Below, one piece after another: positions 22,944 to 33,435 of a DNA stretch of 64,000 nt. The translations under genes were made by a program, and so were the position numbers. Position 1 is the stretch's first letter. Each line of letters starts with the position of its first letter. The notes beneath the pieces are model-generated. The model was not told the origin of the DNA, ran no database searches, and saw nothing but the letters and a program-made list of their open reading frames with translations. Location of the stretch: positions 7,307,871-7,371,870 of the forward strand of contig OY987239.1 in assembly GCA_963920705.1 (NCBI GenBank), written 5' to 3'. This stretch comes from Odiellus spinosus (Eukaryota; Arthropoda; Arachnida; Opiliones; Phalangiidae).

Positions 22944-24310
22944 TTGTAAAAAAATAAAATCATAAATACACCCCCTGTAAAAAAAATAAAATCGTAAATA
23001 CACCCCTGTAAAAATAAAATCGTAAATACACCCCCTGTAAAAAAAATAAAATTGGAAATACACCCCCTGAAAAAAAAATCGTAAATACACCCCCTGTAAA
23101 AAAAATAAAATCATAAATACACCCCCTGTAAAAAAAATAAAATCATAAATACACCCACTGTAAAAAAAAATAAAATCATAAATACACCCACTGTAAAAAT
23201 AAAATCATAAATACAACCCCTGTAAAAAAATAAAATCATAAATACACCCCCTGTAAAAAAAAATAAAATCATAAATACCCCCCTGTAAAAAAAATAAAAT
23301 CATAAATACACCCCCTGTAAAAAAAATCAAACACACCCCCCTGTAAAAAAAATAAATTCATAAATACACCCCCCTGTAAAAAAAATAAATTCATAAATAC
23401 ACCCCCTGTAAAAAAATAAAATCATAAATACACCCCCTGTAAAAAAAATAAAATCATAAATACACCCCCTGTAAAGAAAATAAATCGTAAATACACCCCC
23501 TGTAAAAAAATAAAATCGTAAATACACCCCCTGTAAAAAAATAAAATCATAAATACACCCCCTGTAAAAAAAATAAAATCATAAATACACCCCCTGTAAA
23601 GAAAATAAATCGTAAATACACCCCCTGTAAAAAAATAAAATCATAAATACACCCCCTGTAAAAAAAATAAAATCGTAAATACACCCCTGTAAAAATAAAA
23701 TCGTAAATACACCCCCTGTAAAAAAAATAAAATTGGAAATACACCCCCTGAAAAAAAAAATCGTAAATACACCCCCTGTAAAAAAAATAAAATCATAAAT
23801 ACACCCCCTGTAAAAAAAATAAAATCATAAATACACCCACTGTAAAAAAAAATAAAATCATAAATACACCCACTGTAAAAATAAAATCATAAATACAACC
23901 CCTGTAAAAAAATAAAATCATAAATACACCCCCTGTAAAAAAAAATAAAATCATAAATACCCCCCTGTAAAAAAAATAAAATCATAAATACACCCCCTGT
24001 AAAAAAAATCATAAACACACCCCCCTGTAAAAAAAATAAATTCATAAATACACCCCCTGTAAAAAAATAAAATCATAAATACACCCCCTGTAAAAAAAAT
24101 AAAATCATAAATACACCCCCTGTAAAGAAAATAAATCGTAAATACACCCCCTGTAAAAAAAATAAAATCGTAAATACACCCCCTGTAAAAAAATAAAATC
24201 ATAAATACACCCCCTGTAAAAAAAATAAAATCATAAATACACCCCCTGTAAAGAAAATAAATCGTAAATACACCCCCTGTAAAAAAATAAAATCATAAAT
24301 AACCCCCCCC
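22944..24310 (-). repeat. Minisatellite, reverse arm of the inverted array
   Basis: The same unit as its reverse complement (CCCCCTGTAAAAAAAT... ATAAATACA). A distinctive variant run around AAAATTGGAAATACACCCC occurs near 23041 and again near 23721, so the arm is about two copies of a higher-order block of some 680 bp. It ends in a poly(C) run at 24303-24315. Confidence 0.95.
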
Positions 24311-24515
24311 CCCCCTCTTGTAAAATTTTTGATTATTTATTTTACAGGGGGTGTATTATTTTTTTTTACAAGGGGTACCCCTTGTAAAATTTTTGATTAT
24401 TTATTTTACAGGAGGTGTATTATTTTTTTTACAAGGGAAACCCCTTGTAAAAAAATCATTTTTTTTTCGATTATTTTACAAGGAATACCCTTTGTATATA
24501 TTTTACAAAGGGTGG
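24311..24515. repeat. Degenerate palindromic edge of the minisatellite
   Basis: Short inverted pairs such as ACAAGGGGTACCCCTTGT and TTACAAGGGAAACCCCTTGT alternate with single satellite-like units in forward orientation. Confidence 0.8.
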
Positions 24516-24759
24516 AACACTTTGTCGTCGTTAGAACGAGAGTCCGTTTCATTCCGAGTTTTCACTAGAGAGATAGATAAATGGTCTTTCCTGAATAAGG
24601 GGTACGCTAAGTCTATATCTTATAAGATAACACAGAGGTTTTGTAGGTTTTTACGCGCTGCTAAGGTCGAGCTACAATATATAGAATATGCCCTAAATAT
24701 GTTAAACGCTGTCCATTTCATTGAGCGTTTGCGTAAGAGAGACAGAGAAACGGGCCGAG
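24501..24759 (+). CDS. Candidate orphan exon beside the minisatellite
   Basis: After TTTTACAAAG a frame stays open for about 85 codons on the plus strand and ends at a plausible donor CCGAG|GTAAAT. The peptide looks compositionally normal (SVSFRVFTREIDKWSF..., then a basic stretch RLRKRDRETGRG). No family was recognised and no partner exon was found on the plus strand before 28314. A minus frame overlaps part of it, so the strand is not certain. A MITE-1 copy has inserted 13 bp past the donor. Confidence 0.33.
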
Positions 24760-24772
24760 GTAAATATTTATT

Positions 24773-25108
24773 CAGAAGCCGATGAAACCCTCCTTTGAAG
24801 TCTACTACTCTAATGTTCCATATAGCGCTCCTCTCTGTATGGGTAAAATTCACAATTTTACGAGTTAGAAGGGGTCCTAGTTCATCCCCCCTGTCTACGG
24901 AAAATTGGAAATTCTCTCTCTCCACAAACGACGACGTTTTTTGACGAACTCCAAGGCTGCTAGAGATATTCGCTCGACGAACTCCCGCTCCGAAAACATC
25001 TACCGTTAGGAGGCGTACAAATCGCGCCTTTTGAGAATAACCCATACAGAGAGGGGTAGAGAAGACCCGGGAGTAATAGACTTCAAAGGAGGGTTTCATG
25101 GGCTTCTG
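24773..25108. mobile_element. MITE-1 copy 8
   Basis: Duplication ATTTATT at 24766-24772 and 25109-25115. Confidence 0.92.
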
Positions 25109-25255
25109 ATTTATTCCAGATGAGTTTCAATATATTATTATATTTTTGAGGGATACTTAAAGGGAGAATGTAATCTAATTGTCAGAAAAACATTTAGAGA
25201 ATGTTAAATTAATATAATAAAATCAAAAGTATTAGTTCACCGTATTTATTTAATT

Positions 25256-25534
25256 TTAACACGTTACGCATTCATAGTCGCAACACACTCTACATAACCT
25301 TTTTCCTGGAGGACATACTGATCTTTTTCTTCTGGATTCTATCGGACATACGACAGCGGTACATATCTGAGGACGGCCACACTGGCAGCCTGTTAATAAT
25401 GAATTTGAATTTAATAAAAACTTAATAAAATTCGGAAAAAATAATTTACCTAAACCTATTTCAGCTCCATTTACATTCGGATATTCGCTTATTTGACAAA
25501 TGATAAGGCAAAAGACGATGATTGTAAAATGCAT
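25256..25534 (-). CDS. Secreted cysteine-rich peptide B
   Basis: Exons 25534-25450 (start ATG, donor GTAAAT) and 25389-25256 (acceptor TTAACAG, stop TAA) join with a 1+2 codon split, giving 72 residues. A signal peptide (MHFTIIVFCLIICQI) is followed by a short linker ending NGAEIGL, then ten cysteines. Eight of them follow C-x5-C-x4-C-x10-C-x6-C-x2-CC-x3-C, the frame of peptide A, with one extra cysteine at each end. A basic ESRRKRSV segment between two cysteines could be a cleavage site. AATAAA lies 6 bp past the stop. Intron position and phase equal those of peptide A. The intron is only 60 bp and free of MITEs. Function not known. Confidence 0.75.
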   Translation of the reverse strand: MHFTIIVFCLIICQISEYPNVNGAEIGLGKLFFPNFIKFLLNSNSLLTGCQCGRPQICTAVVCPIESRRKRSVCPPGKRLCRVCCDYECVTC

Positions 25535-25883
25535 TTTGATTCTTTGCAGATATATCAAATCGGATAGATATAAAAATCTTAACGTTAGACTTTGGTCTTT
25601 TAATTGCTTAAATTGCGTTATATATTGAATAGAAACTAAAAAACACAGCTGCACCAGAGTTACTTTTATGAAGCAATGGGTTTTTTTATATCAAGAATAA
25701 GCATTTATACGAAATTAAAAACAAGATGGGTGTTACGTTTCATTTGAACTACAATTATTAATTTTCTTAATATTTAAACCGTATTGAACTAAAATTATTG
25801 AACATCGGGTTAAACCAATGGGAGGGGTTAAGAGACGATGACGTTAACCTACATCACTTAAAGTCAGAAAATATGGATATTAA

Positions 25884-26025
25884 CAGAAGCCGATGAAACC
25901 CTCCTTTGAAGTCTACTACTCTAATGTTCGATATAGCGCTCCTCTCTGTATGGGTAAAATTCCCAATTTTACGGGATCGGAGGGGTCCTACTTCATACGG
26001 AAAATTGGAAATTCTCTCTCTTCTG
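25884..26025. mobile_element. MITE-1 copy 9, internally deleted
   Basis: 142 bp. The left arm runs normally through AAATTGGAAATTCTCTCTC and then jumps straight to the terminal CTTCTG, so most of the right half is missing. Confidence 0.85.
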
Positions 26026-26386
26026 GTGAAATTCTTTGACGTCTATATGTATAATTATTGATATTGTGATTATCTAAAACTTACAACGGCGGCAACGTAC
26101 AAGTCGCAATTGTAATAGTAACACAAAACGATAGTGTTGGTTTAACCATGGGTTTAACTCCGCGCCTGACGTTGACAACTTTCTAGGTAGATTTTGCAAT
26201 GGTTTTCCCATTACACGCGTAAACGAAATAATGGGAGTACAACTACTAGATCAGTGCTCGCCAAGTGTCATAGAAATTTTCTCGTTCTACTAGACAATTA
26301 TTTTGCATCTACTCCGTAAATGTTGTTTCAAGTGATGCTGACACTGATTTTTCATGAACTCCATATGGAAATTGTATGCATATTAT

Positions 26387-26702
26387 CAAGAATCCATTCA
26401 GGTTCCATAAGAATATGGGAGCTTAGCTTTAGCCTCTGGTACCATCCTCCCAAATTTTGTAACAAAAGTTCGTCCGCAATTTTCCCAACATTTGTACGCT
26501 TAGATCTTTTTTCGGTCAGCTCCTTTTTTATTACCCAAAATATTATGTCAAGGTCGTTAGTGGCGCGGGTTAATAATAGATGTCAGGAGCGATTTACTTG
26601 AAAAGTCGATTCGAAGCGGACGAACTTTTGCTACAAAGTTTGGGAGGATGGTTATTGAATCGGGGCCCTCCCATATTCTTATGAAACCTGAATGGATTCT
26701 TG
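26387..26702. mobile_element. F2 copy 2
   Basis: Duplication ATATTAT at 26380-26386 and 26703-26709. Confidence 0.9.
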
Positions 26703-26854
26703 ATATTATTAAAGATCGTTGGAGCATTTGCTAAATTTATTTTTACGGCTATACGTGAGGCCACAACTTTTCGTAATTTCGTTATTCTAGGGTTCCACCT
26801 TTAATGCGCGGTGACATTTAAAAGGGATCAGTACCTTTTTTTTACTCAAAGTTA

Positions 26855-27722
26855 GAGCTCGGAATTCGTATAATTTATATTAATTGGATTAAATCTCCTA
26901 AATTCTGATGTATATTATCTGTTTGATTAAAATTAGGCTATTTTCATTCGAGTTATATTATTCGAAGATAAAGTATCCGTTTATTTCCAAAAGTAGCCTT
27001 ATCTTAGAATATTATCCGCGTTATACGTTCGGATAAAAAACATTCAAAATTTATTTTCGTGAAAAATAATGAATAAAAAGATGATTTAAAATCTTAGTTT
27101 CGTAGTATTATTTATATACTTCGAATTAAAAGTCAATTTGAAATATTATTCTTATATTTTAGACTAATTCTGGAAATTTGAATTTTCTTATCCATCGTTA
27201 TACGTTTGAATACGAGTAATTTGTTCGTAGATAAAGCGCCAAACGCTTATCTTCGGGTGAATCTTATACGTTAAACAATTATGCGAATATACAAATTTCA
27301 TATAACAGAGATAATTAGATTTTTATTACTATTTTTTACAACTATGCCTAATACCCCCCTTGGAAAATCGAAGAAAAAAAAAGTCTAATTCGTAGTCGAA
27401 AATATAAGAAAAATATTTCAAATTGACTTTAAATTCGAAGAATATAAATCAAACGACGAAACTAAGATTTTAAATCATCTTTTTATTCGTTATTTTTCAC
27501 GAAAATTAATTTTGAATGTTTTTTATCCGAACGTATAACGCGGATAATATTCTAAGATAACGCCATTTTTGGATAAAAACGGATATGGATTACGTTTTTT
27601 TAATTTATCTTCGAATAAGTTAACTCGAATGAAAAACAGTCTATTTTTAATTAAATAGATAATGTACATCAGAATTTAGTAGATTTTATCCAATTAATGA
27701 AAATTATACGAATTCCGAGCCC
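26855..27722. mobile_element. F4 copy, long composite
   Basis: Two inverted F4 halves joined around unrelated sequence near 27300-27390. Ends GAGCTCGGAATTCG and ATTCCGAGCCC, both next to TA. Confidence 0.78.
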
Positions 27723-28313
27723 TACTCTAAGATTTAAAATTTTTACCTATTGTGTTTATATTTTGCGTGTCTACGATTAGGCCGACGATCTAATAGCTAC
27801 CCCCTGCTATAAGCTTAGGGGAGTTAATATTTTTATACGCTTCATATAAAATACAGGAAAGAAACGAGTAAAATTATGTCAAACACAATTAATAGGCAAC
27901 AATAGACTGTTGGGCAAATTTATTGTACTAAGCCAGCCATGTTAAACACAATCTCTTTGCACTACTTAACTCGTGAAGGAAAAAACTTATATTCATCCTT
28001 CGAAACTCAGTCAGAAGAGAGAAAACCGAGTGCATTACTAGCATAATTTTTCTTACCAGAAAATAGTTGTAGAAGTTTTGTAAAATTATGACTGTTTAGT
28101 ACGACATGCGACTGTTTCAACGTGTCAGAAGAGATGTAGACTTAAAAGAGGATAAAATAACCTCAACGTCTATTGCTTACAGCGCTTTTCCAACTGAGGG
28201 GCAGACACTCGCGAACTCTGGTGAACAAAATTATTGAACTCAATGCAGAGTCAAAGCTGAACTCAGTGAACTCAGGAGTGTGGGACCCCTCGTCTCTAAT
28301 GTCCAACTGAACG

Positions 28314-31300
28314 ATGGTTTGTTGTGTATGGTGTCGCCCGTTTCCAGAGGCCTGCGTTAAACACATTCTATTCTTCACGAATTTAATTTACTGGGTATGT
28401 AAGAGCAAGAATCCATTCAGGTTCCATAAGAATATGGGAGGGCCGCGATTCAATAACCATCCTCCCAAACTTTGTAGCAAAAGTTCGTCCGCTTCGAATC
28501 GATTTTTCAAGTAAATCGCTCCTGAAATCTATTATTAACCCGCGCCACTAACGACCTTGACATAATATTTTGGGTAATAAAAATGGAGCCGACCGAAAAA
28601 AGATCTAAGCGTACAAATGTTGCGAAAATTGCGGACGAACTTTTGTTACAAAGTTTGGGAGGATGGTACCAGAGGCTAAAGCTATGCTCCCATATTCTTA
28701 TGGAACCTGAATGGATTCTTGGTAAGAGAATCTTTGCTTATTCTATCGCATAAAATCAAAATTTTTAACTTCTTAGATAACTGGTATGTTAATGGCGGCT
28801 ATAAGTCTATACGTCCACTTGGAAAAAACTCGACCATTAGCCGAAATATTGGACCTAATAGTGGACCCTTCACTCTTAGCAATGACTGCTGGATTTCTAA
28901 TTTCGGCATTCGCTACTTGTGGCTGCGTTGGGGCTGCTAAAGAAAATATCTGTCTTCTCAGAACTGTAATATATTAGCGTTTTATTCCAGCAGAAGCCGA
29001 TGAAACCCTCCTTTGAAGTCTATTACTCCCTGGTCTTGTCTACCCCTCTCTGTATGGGTTAGTTTCAAAAAGCGCGATTCGTACGCCTCCTAACGGTAGA
29101 TATTTTCGGAGCGGGAGTTTGTCGAGCGAATATCTCTAGCAGCCTCGGATTTCGTCAAAAAAAAAAACGTCGTCGTTTGTGGAGAGAGAGAATTTCCAAT
29201 TTTCCGTAGACAGGGGGGTATGAAGTAGGACCCCTCCGATCTCGTAAAATTGGGAATTTTACCCATACAGAGAGGAGCGCTATATCGAACATTAGAGTAG
29301 TAGACTTCAAAGGAGGGTTTCATCTACTTCTGATTCCAGACATAGTGCACATCATTTTTTTTTTTTTTTTTTTTTTTTGCAGTACGTTTACGCTTCGGTA
29401 TTACTATTGGTTTTACTAGTGTGTTTAGGAACTGGTCTTTTAATCTTACTTCATACGCAAAATGACTTCGGAAATTACACCCTAAAACCCATTCTAGAAC
29501 GAGCTATCAAAAGATACAGCTCACGAGATAGTGATTTAGAAAAGCTAACCAATTTTCTTCAAAGCAAAGTAAGATACATTACTTACATTACGTTACTCGC
29601 TACAAAAAGGTTTATCAGCCTCCTCCGGTGGTGTTCGAGTATTGTGACATGATTTTAAACAAGCTGATTAATGGCGGACTATGTCACTGTTTTGGGGGGC
29701 AAAGTTTATCTCCGTAACACAAATTTTTACACACCATGTTCTTCGAGCCTTCCTACTCAATCTGACACATACATAGAGCTCGGAATACGTATAATTTTTA
29801 TTAATTGGATAAAATCTACTAAATTATGATGTATATTATCAGTTTGATTAAACCTTGTACATTTAATAATTATACGAATATAGAAATTTCATTGTTTTAG
29901 TTAAAACAATTTATACGAAAATAAAATATCTGAAAATATACGAATAACACAAGATAATGTATATCCGATTCCGAGCTCTACTATACAGCTAGATCGCTGT
30001 TAATTTTGCTTGGTTTATTTATGACCAAGAATCCATTCAGGTTCCATAACAATATGGGAGCATAGCTTTAGCCTATGGTACCATCCTCCCAAACTTTGTA
30101 ACAAAAGTTCGTCCGCAATTTTCCCTACATTTGTACGCTTAGATCTTTTTTCGATCGGCTCCATTTTTATTACCCAAAATATTATGTCAAGGTCGTTAGT
30201 GGCGCGGGTTAATAATAGATGGCAGGAGCGATTTACTTGAAAAATCGATTCGAAGCAGACGAACTTTTGCTACAAAGTTTGGGAGGATGGTTATTGAATC
30301 GCGGCCCTCCCATATTCTTATGGAACCTGAATGGATTCTTGTTACGACTAATCGTTCAAATAATATTTTGTTTAGATTGGTTGTTGCGGCGTCAAAGGTT
30401 ATTTGGATTGGCATAAAAACCCTTACTATCAATGCTCCGAGTATAATATTAATCCAGGAAGGTGCTCCGTACCATATTCTTGCTGCAGACCAGTGCATGT
30501 AAGCTTCAAATAAATTAAATACCCCATCTAAGGATAGTTCTAAAAGTTTTTTGTTTAAAGGGAAGATTATTTCCATCACATACGTGTGGTTACGATATCA
30601 TGGATCAAGAGGTGAAAAACATGGTAAAGACATAATTTATATAGACATCTTCAGAAGCCGATGAAACCCTCCTTTGAAGTCTACTACTCTAATATTCGAT
30701 ATAGCGCTCCTCTCTGTATGGGTGAAATTCCCAATTTTAAGAGATCAGAGGGGTCCTACTTCATACCCCCCTGTCTACGGAAAATTGGAAATTCTCTCTC
30801 TCCACATACGACAACGTTTGGTTGACGAACTCCAAGGTTGCTAGAGATATTCGCTGGACGAACTCCCGCTCCGAAAATATCCATCGTTAGGAGGCGTACG
30901 AATCGCGATTTTTGAAACTAACCCATACAGAGAGGGGTAGACAAGACCCGGGAGTAATAGACTTCAAAGGAGGGTTTCATCGGCTTCTGTATATATTGCG
31001 TTTTTCTTTTTTTCAACGCGCCGTTGGTAGACATTAAAGGATGTAGAGAGGACAATCTACACGGTTGGATGCTTAGAGAAAATACAAGAGATTCTGAGGA
31101 CAAACGCCCTCTTATTAGCTTCCTTAACGTTAAGCGTTTTATCTCCTTTGGTATGTAAAGCATCGTTCAAATGAGACAATTTGAATCCATTTTCAAGCCC
31201 ATTCAAATAGGATCAGAATGGGAACTACGATAGCGACATCTCTTAACAGATCAGCCCGTAATGAGTGTACCAAAATGACGCGCTGCCACTGCAAGTTCAT

Positions 31301-32169
31301 CTTCAATTTCAATCATAAAAATCTAATTTTTCTCTTCACAGGGTGACCACTGAAAATTTGAAAATCCTATATAGGAAATATAGGAAATTTCTTTGCGAAA
31401 TATAGGAAAATATAGGAAGAATTTTATGGAAAATATAGGATAAAATAGGAAGAAATAAGTGTAAAATATATGATAAAATAGGAAAATAATTAAAAGTAGG
31501 AACCATGTTTATTATTGCGTCACAACTTTCGCCACCGGTTTAAACACGGTATTAATATGATCCAATTGCTTAAATAGTATGGAATTTTACAGACTATTTA
31601 AACTGGAAAATGTACAGTTAAGCTAAAATAATCTTATACAGCCACAGCTGACAGTATGATTTATAACTTTACCCTTAAATATAGATTTTGAGTAGAAATA
31701 TAGGAGATTATAGGAATTGCCATTAAATTATAGGAGAAAATAGGAAGGAGGTGAAAATATAGGAAAAAATAGGAAATATAGGAAAAGTGGTCACCTTGTC
31801 TTCACCCTGCCCTTCGAAGAGTTTCCACATTTTTAATAAATTGACCTATCGAAAACGATTCAAAAGTCTCTGTGAACGTGGCTTATGTTTCACTATAAAA
31901 TAACGCTCTGGAACACGAATTAATACGTAACTTTTAATTTCCAGCTTTGCGGTATCGCCTTAGCGGCCAGATTGTCAATTTTTGTTAGTAACGAAAGGAA
32001 AATGAAGTATCTTCTTAGGAAGGAATACAGAGACAAAAAGTACAAAAAACGTAAACGCCAAGCTTTAGGTCAAGCCATGAAATATTATTACACATCTTAT
32101 TACGGAGGACAAAGCGGTATTCCTTATTATTACCGGCAACCGACAGTGTACAATCATACAAGATATTAA
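28314..32169 (+). CDS. Tetraspanin, complete
   Basis: Seven exons join in phase: 28314-28394, 28777-28965, 29383-29568, 30376-30498, 30561-30611, 31031-31150 and 31945-32169 (stop TAA); 324 residues. TM1 follows CVKHILFFTNLIYW, and TM2 contains the CGCVGAAKENICLL variant of the tetraspanin signature. TM3 is YVYASVLLLVLLV. The large extracellular loop has the hallmark CCG (155-157), PYSCC (185-189), Cys202 and GC (223-224), eight cysteines in all. TM4 (about 235-260) is followed by a basic, Tyr-rich tail. Tetraspanins organise membrane microdomains with integrins and proteases. ATG 28314 is chosen because the frame is open into exon 1; an acceptor at 28347 allows an upstream exon instead. Introns carry F2, MITE-1, F4 and hAT-like insertions. 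Confidence 0.95.
28406..28721. mobile_element. F2 copy 3
   Basis: Duplication GTAAGAG at 28399-28405 and 28722-28728. The left copy begins 4 bp inside tetraspanin intron 1 and overlaps its donor region GTATGTAAGAG. Confidence 0.92.
28991..29332. mobile_element. MITE-1 copy 10
   Basis: Duplication ATTCCAG at 28984-28990 and 29333-29339; starts 25 bp past the tetraspanin exon-2 donor and ends 50 bp before exon 3. Confidence 0.92.
29776..29978. mobile_element. F4 copy, short
   Basis: About 200 bp, both termini and flanking TA intact; most of the body is missing. Confidence 0.82.
30026..30341. mobile_element. F2 copy 4
   Basis: Duplication TTATGAC/TTACGAC (6 of 7). Ends 34 bp before tetraspanin exon 4. 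Confidence 0.88.
30652..30989. mobile_element. MITE-1 copy 11
   Basis: Both termini intact; no clear duplication. Fills most of tetraspanin intron 5, starting 40 bp past the donor and ending 41 bp before the next acceptor. Confidence 0.88.
31190..31310. repeat. F6 repeat fragment
   Basis: AGGATCAGAATGGGAACTAC...GAGTGTACC matches, in reverse orientation, the F6 stretches in peptide A and CYP4 introns. Confidence 0.7.
31339..31798. mobile_element. hAT-like element with TATAGGAAA-rich body
   Basis: Termini CAGGGTGACCACT and AGTGGTCACCTTG. TCTTCA occurs on both flanks. The body repeats ATATAGGAAA. CAGGG termini suggest hAT, but an 8-bp duplication is not clean. A partial copy lies at 60864-61003. 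Confidence 0.65.
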
Positions 32170-32227
32170 ATTTTAAGCAAATCCTTGTGAAATATTTATA
32201 TTTAGTTCTAACCAAAAGTTACACTTA

Positions 32228-32895
32228 GAGCTCGGAATCGGATATCCATTCTTATATTTTCAGATATTTTCGGATAAATTTTTTATAACTAAAAAATTAA
32301 ATGTGCATATTCGTATAATTGTTAAATGTATGCGGTTTACCCGAAGATAAACGTTTGACGCTTTATCTACGAACAAATTACTCGTTTTCAAACGTATAAC
32401 GATGGATAAGAAACATTCGCGTTTCCAGAATTAGTCTAAAATATAAGAAAAATATTTCAAATTGACTTTTAATTCGAAGAATATAAATAAAACAACGAAA
32501 CTAAGATTTTAAATCATCTTTTTATTCGTTATTTTTCAGGAAAATAAATTTTGAATTTTTTTTATCCGAACGTATAACGCGGATAATATTCTAAGATAAG
32601 GTCATTTTTGGATAAAAACGGATATGGATAACGTTTTTTACTTTATCTTCGAATAAATTAACTCGAATGAAAAATAGACTATTTTTTAATCAAACAGATA
32701 ATATAAATCAGAATTTAGATTTTATCCAATTAATAAAAATTATACGAATTCCGTGTAATTCGTAGGTAGATAAAGCGCCAAACTTTATACGAATATAAAA
32801 ATTTAATTTTTTAGTTAGAAACAATTTATCCGAAAATAAAATATCTGAAAATATACGAATAACAGAAGATAATGGATCGATCCGATTCCGAGCTC
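32228..32895. mobile_element. F4 copy, 59 bp past the tetraspanin stop
   Basis: GAGCTCGGAATCGG to ATTCCGAGCTC with TA flanks. Contains an internal partial duplication near 32750. Confidence 0.82.
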
Positions 32896-33055
32896 TACGC
32901 CATGGCAATTTTGGTAAATTTATCGAGCTACTTTGATTCTAACAACCCATCCAGGAAAGCGTTAATGGCGATACAGTTGAAGGCAGCTAGTAATACAAAA
33001 GTACTCCCTAACAGTTCGGAAAACGTTTATAGAATATAGGACCTATGGAACGTAC

Positions 33056-33393
33056 CAGAAGCCGATGAAACCCTCCTTTGAAGTCTACTACTGTAATGTT
33101 TGATATAGCGCTCCTCTCTGTATGGATAAAATTCAAAATTTTACGAGTTAGAAGGGGTCCTACTTCATCCCCCCTGTCTACGGAAAATTGGAAATTCTCT
33201 CTCTCCACAAACGACGACGTTTTTTTGGACGAACTTCAAGGCTGCAAGAGATATTCGCTCGACGAACTCCCGCTCCGAAAATATCTACCGTTAGGAGGCG
33301 TACGAATCGCGCCTTTTGAGACTAACCCATACAGAGAGGGGTAGACAAGACCCGGGAGTAATAGACTTCAAAGGAGCGTTTCGTCGGCTTCTG
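33056..33393. mobile_element. MITE-1 copy 12
   Basis: Slightly degraded right end (GTTTCGTCGGCTTCTG). No matching duplication. Ends 43 bp beyond the stop of the DEG/ENaC gene, so probably in its 3' region. Confidence 0.86.
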
Positions 33394-33435
33394 GTGGATC
33401 TAGTATCATTTGTTGGCTGTAATTATACCAGTAAA

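Larger units (their letters stand above)
26030..28313. other. Spacer upstream of the tetraspanin, mostly transposon
   Basis: Apart from the F2 and F4 elements listed separately, no exon is supported. The last 300 bp before 28314 would hold the tetraspanin promoter; CTCAGTCAG near 28008 could be an arthropod initiator but no TATA box is clear. Confidence 0.4.

Noticed and set aside
30196..30579. Minus-strand frame looking like a YidC/Oxa1/COX18 segment
   Set aside because: It is antisense to tetraspanin exon 4, whose plus-strand CCG...PYSCC motif and splice phases are decisive.
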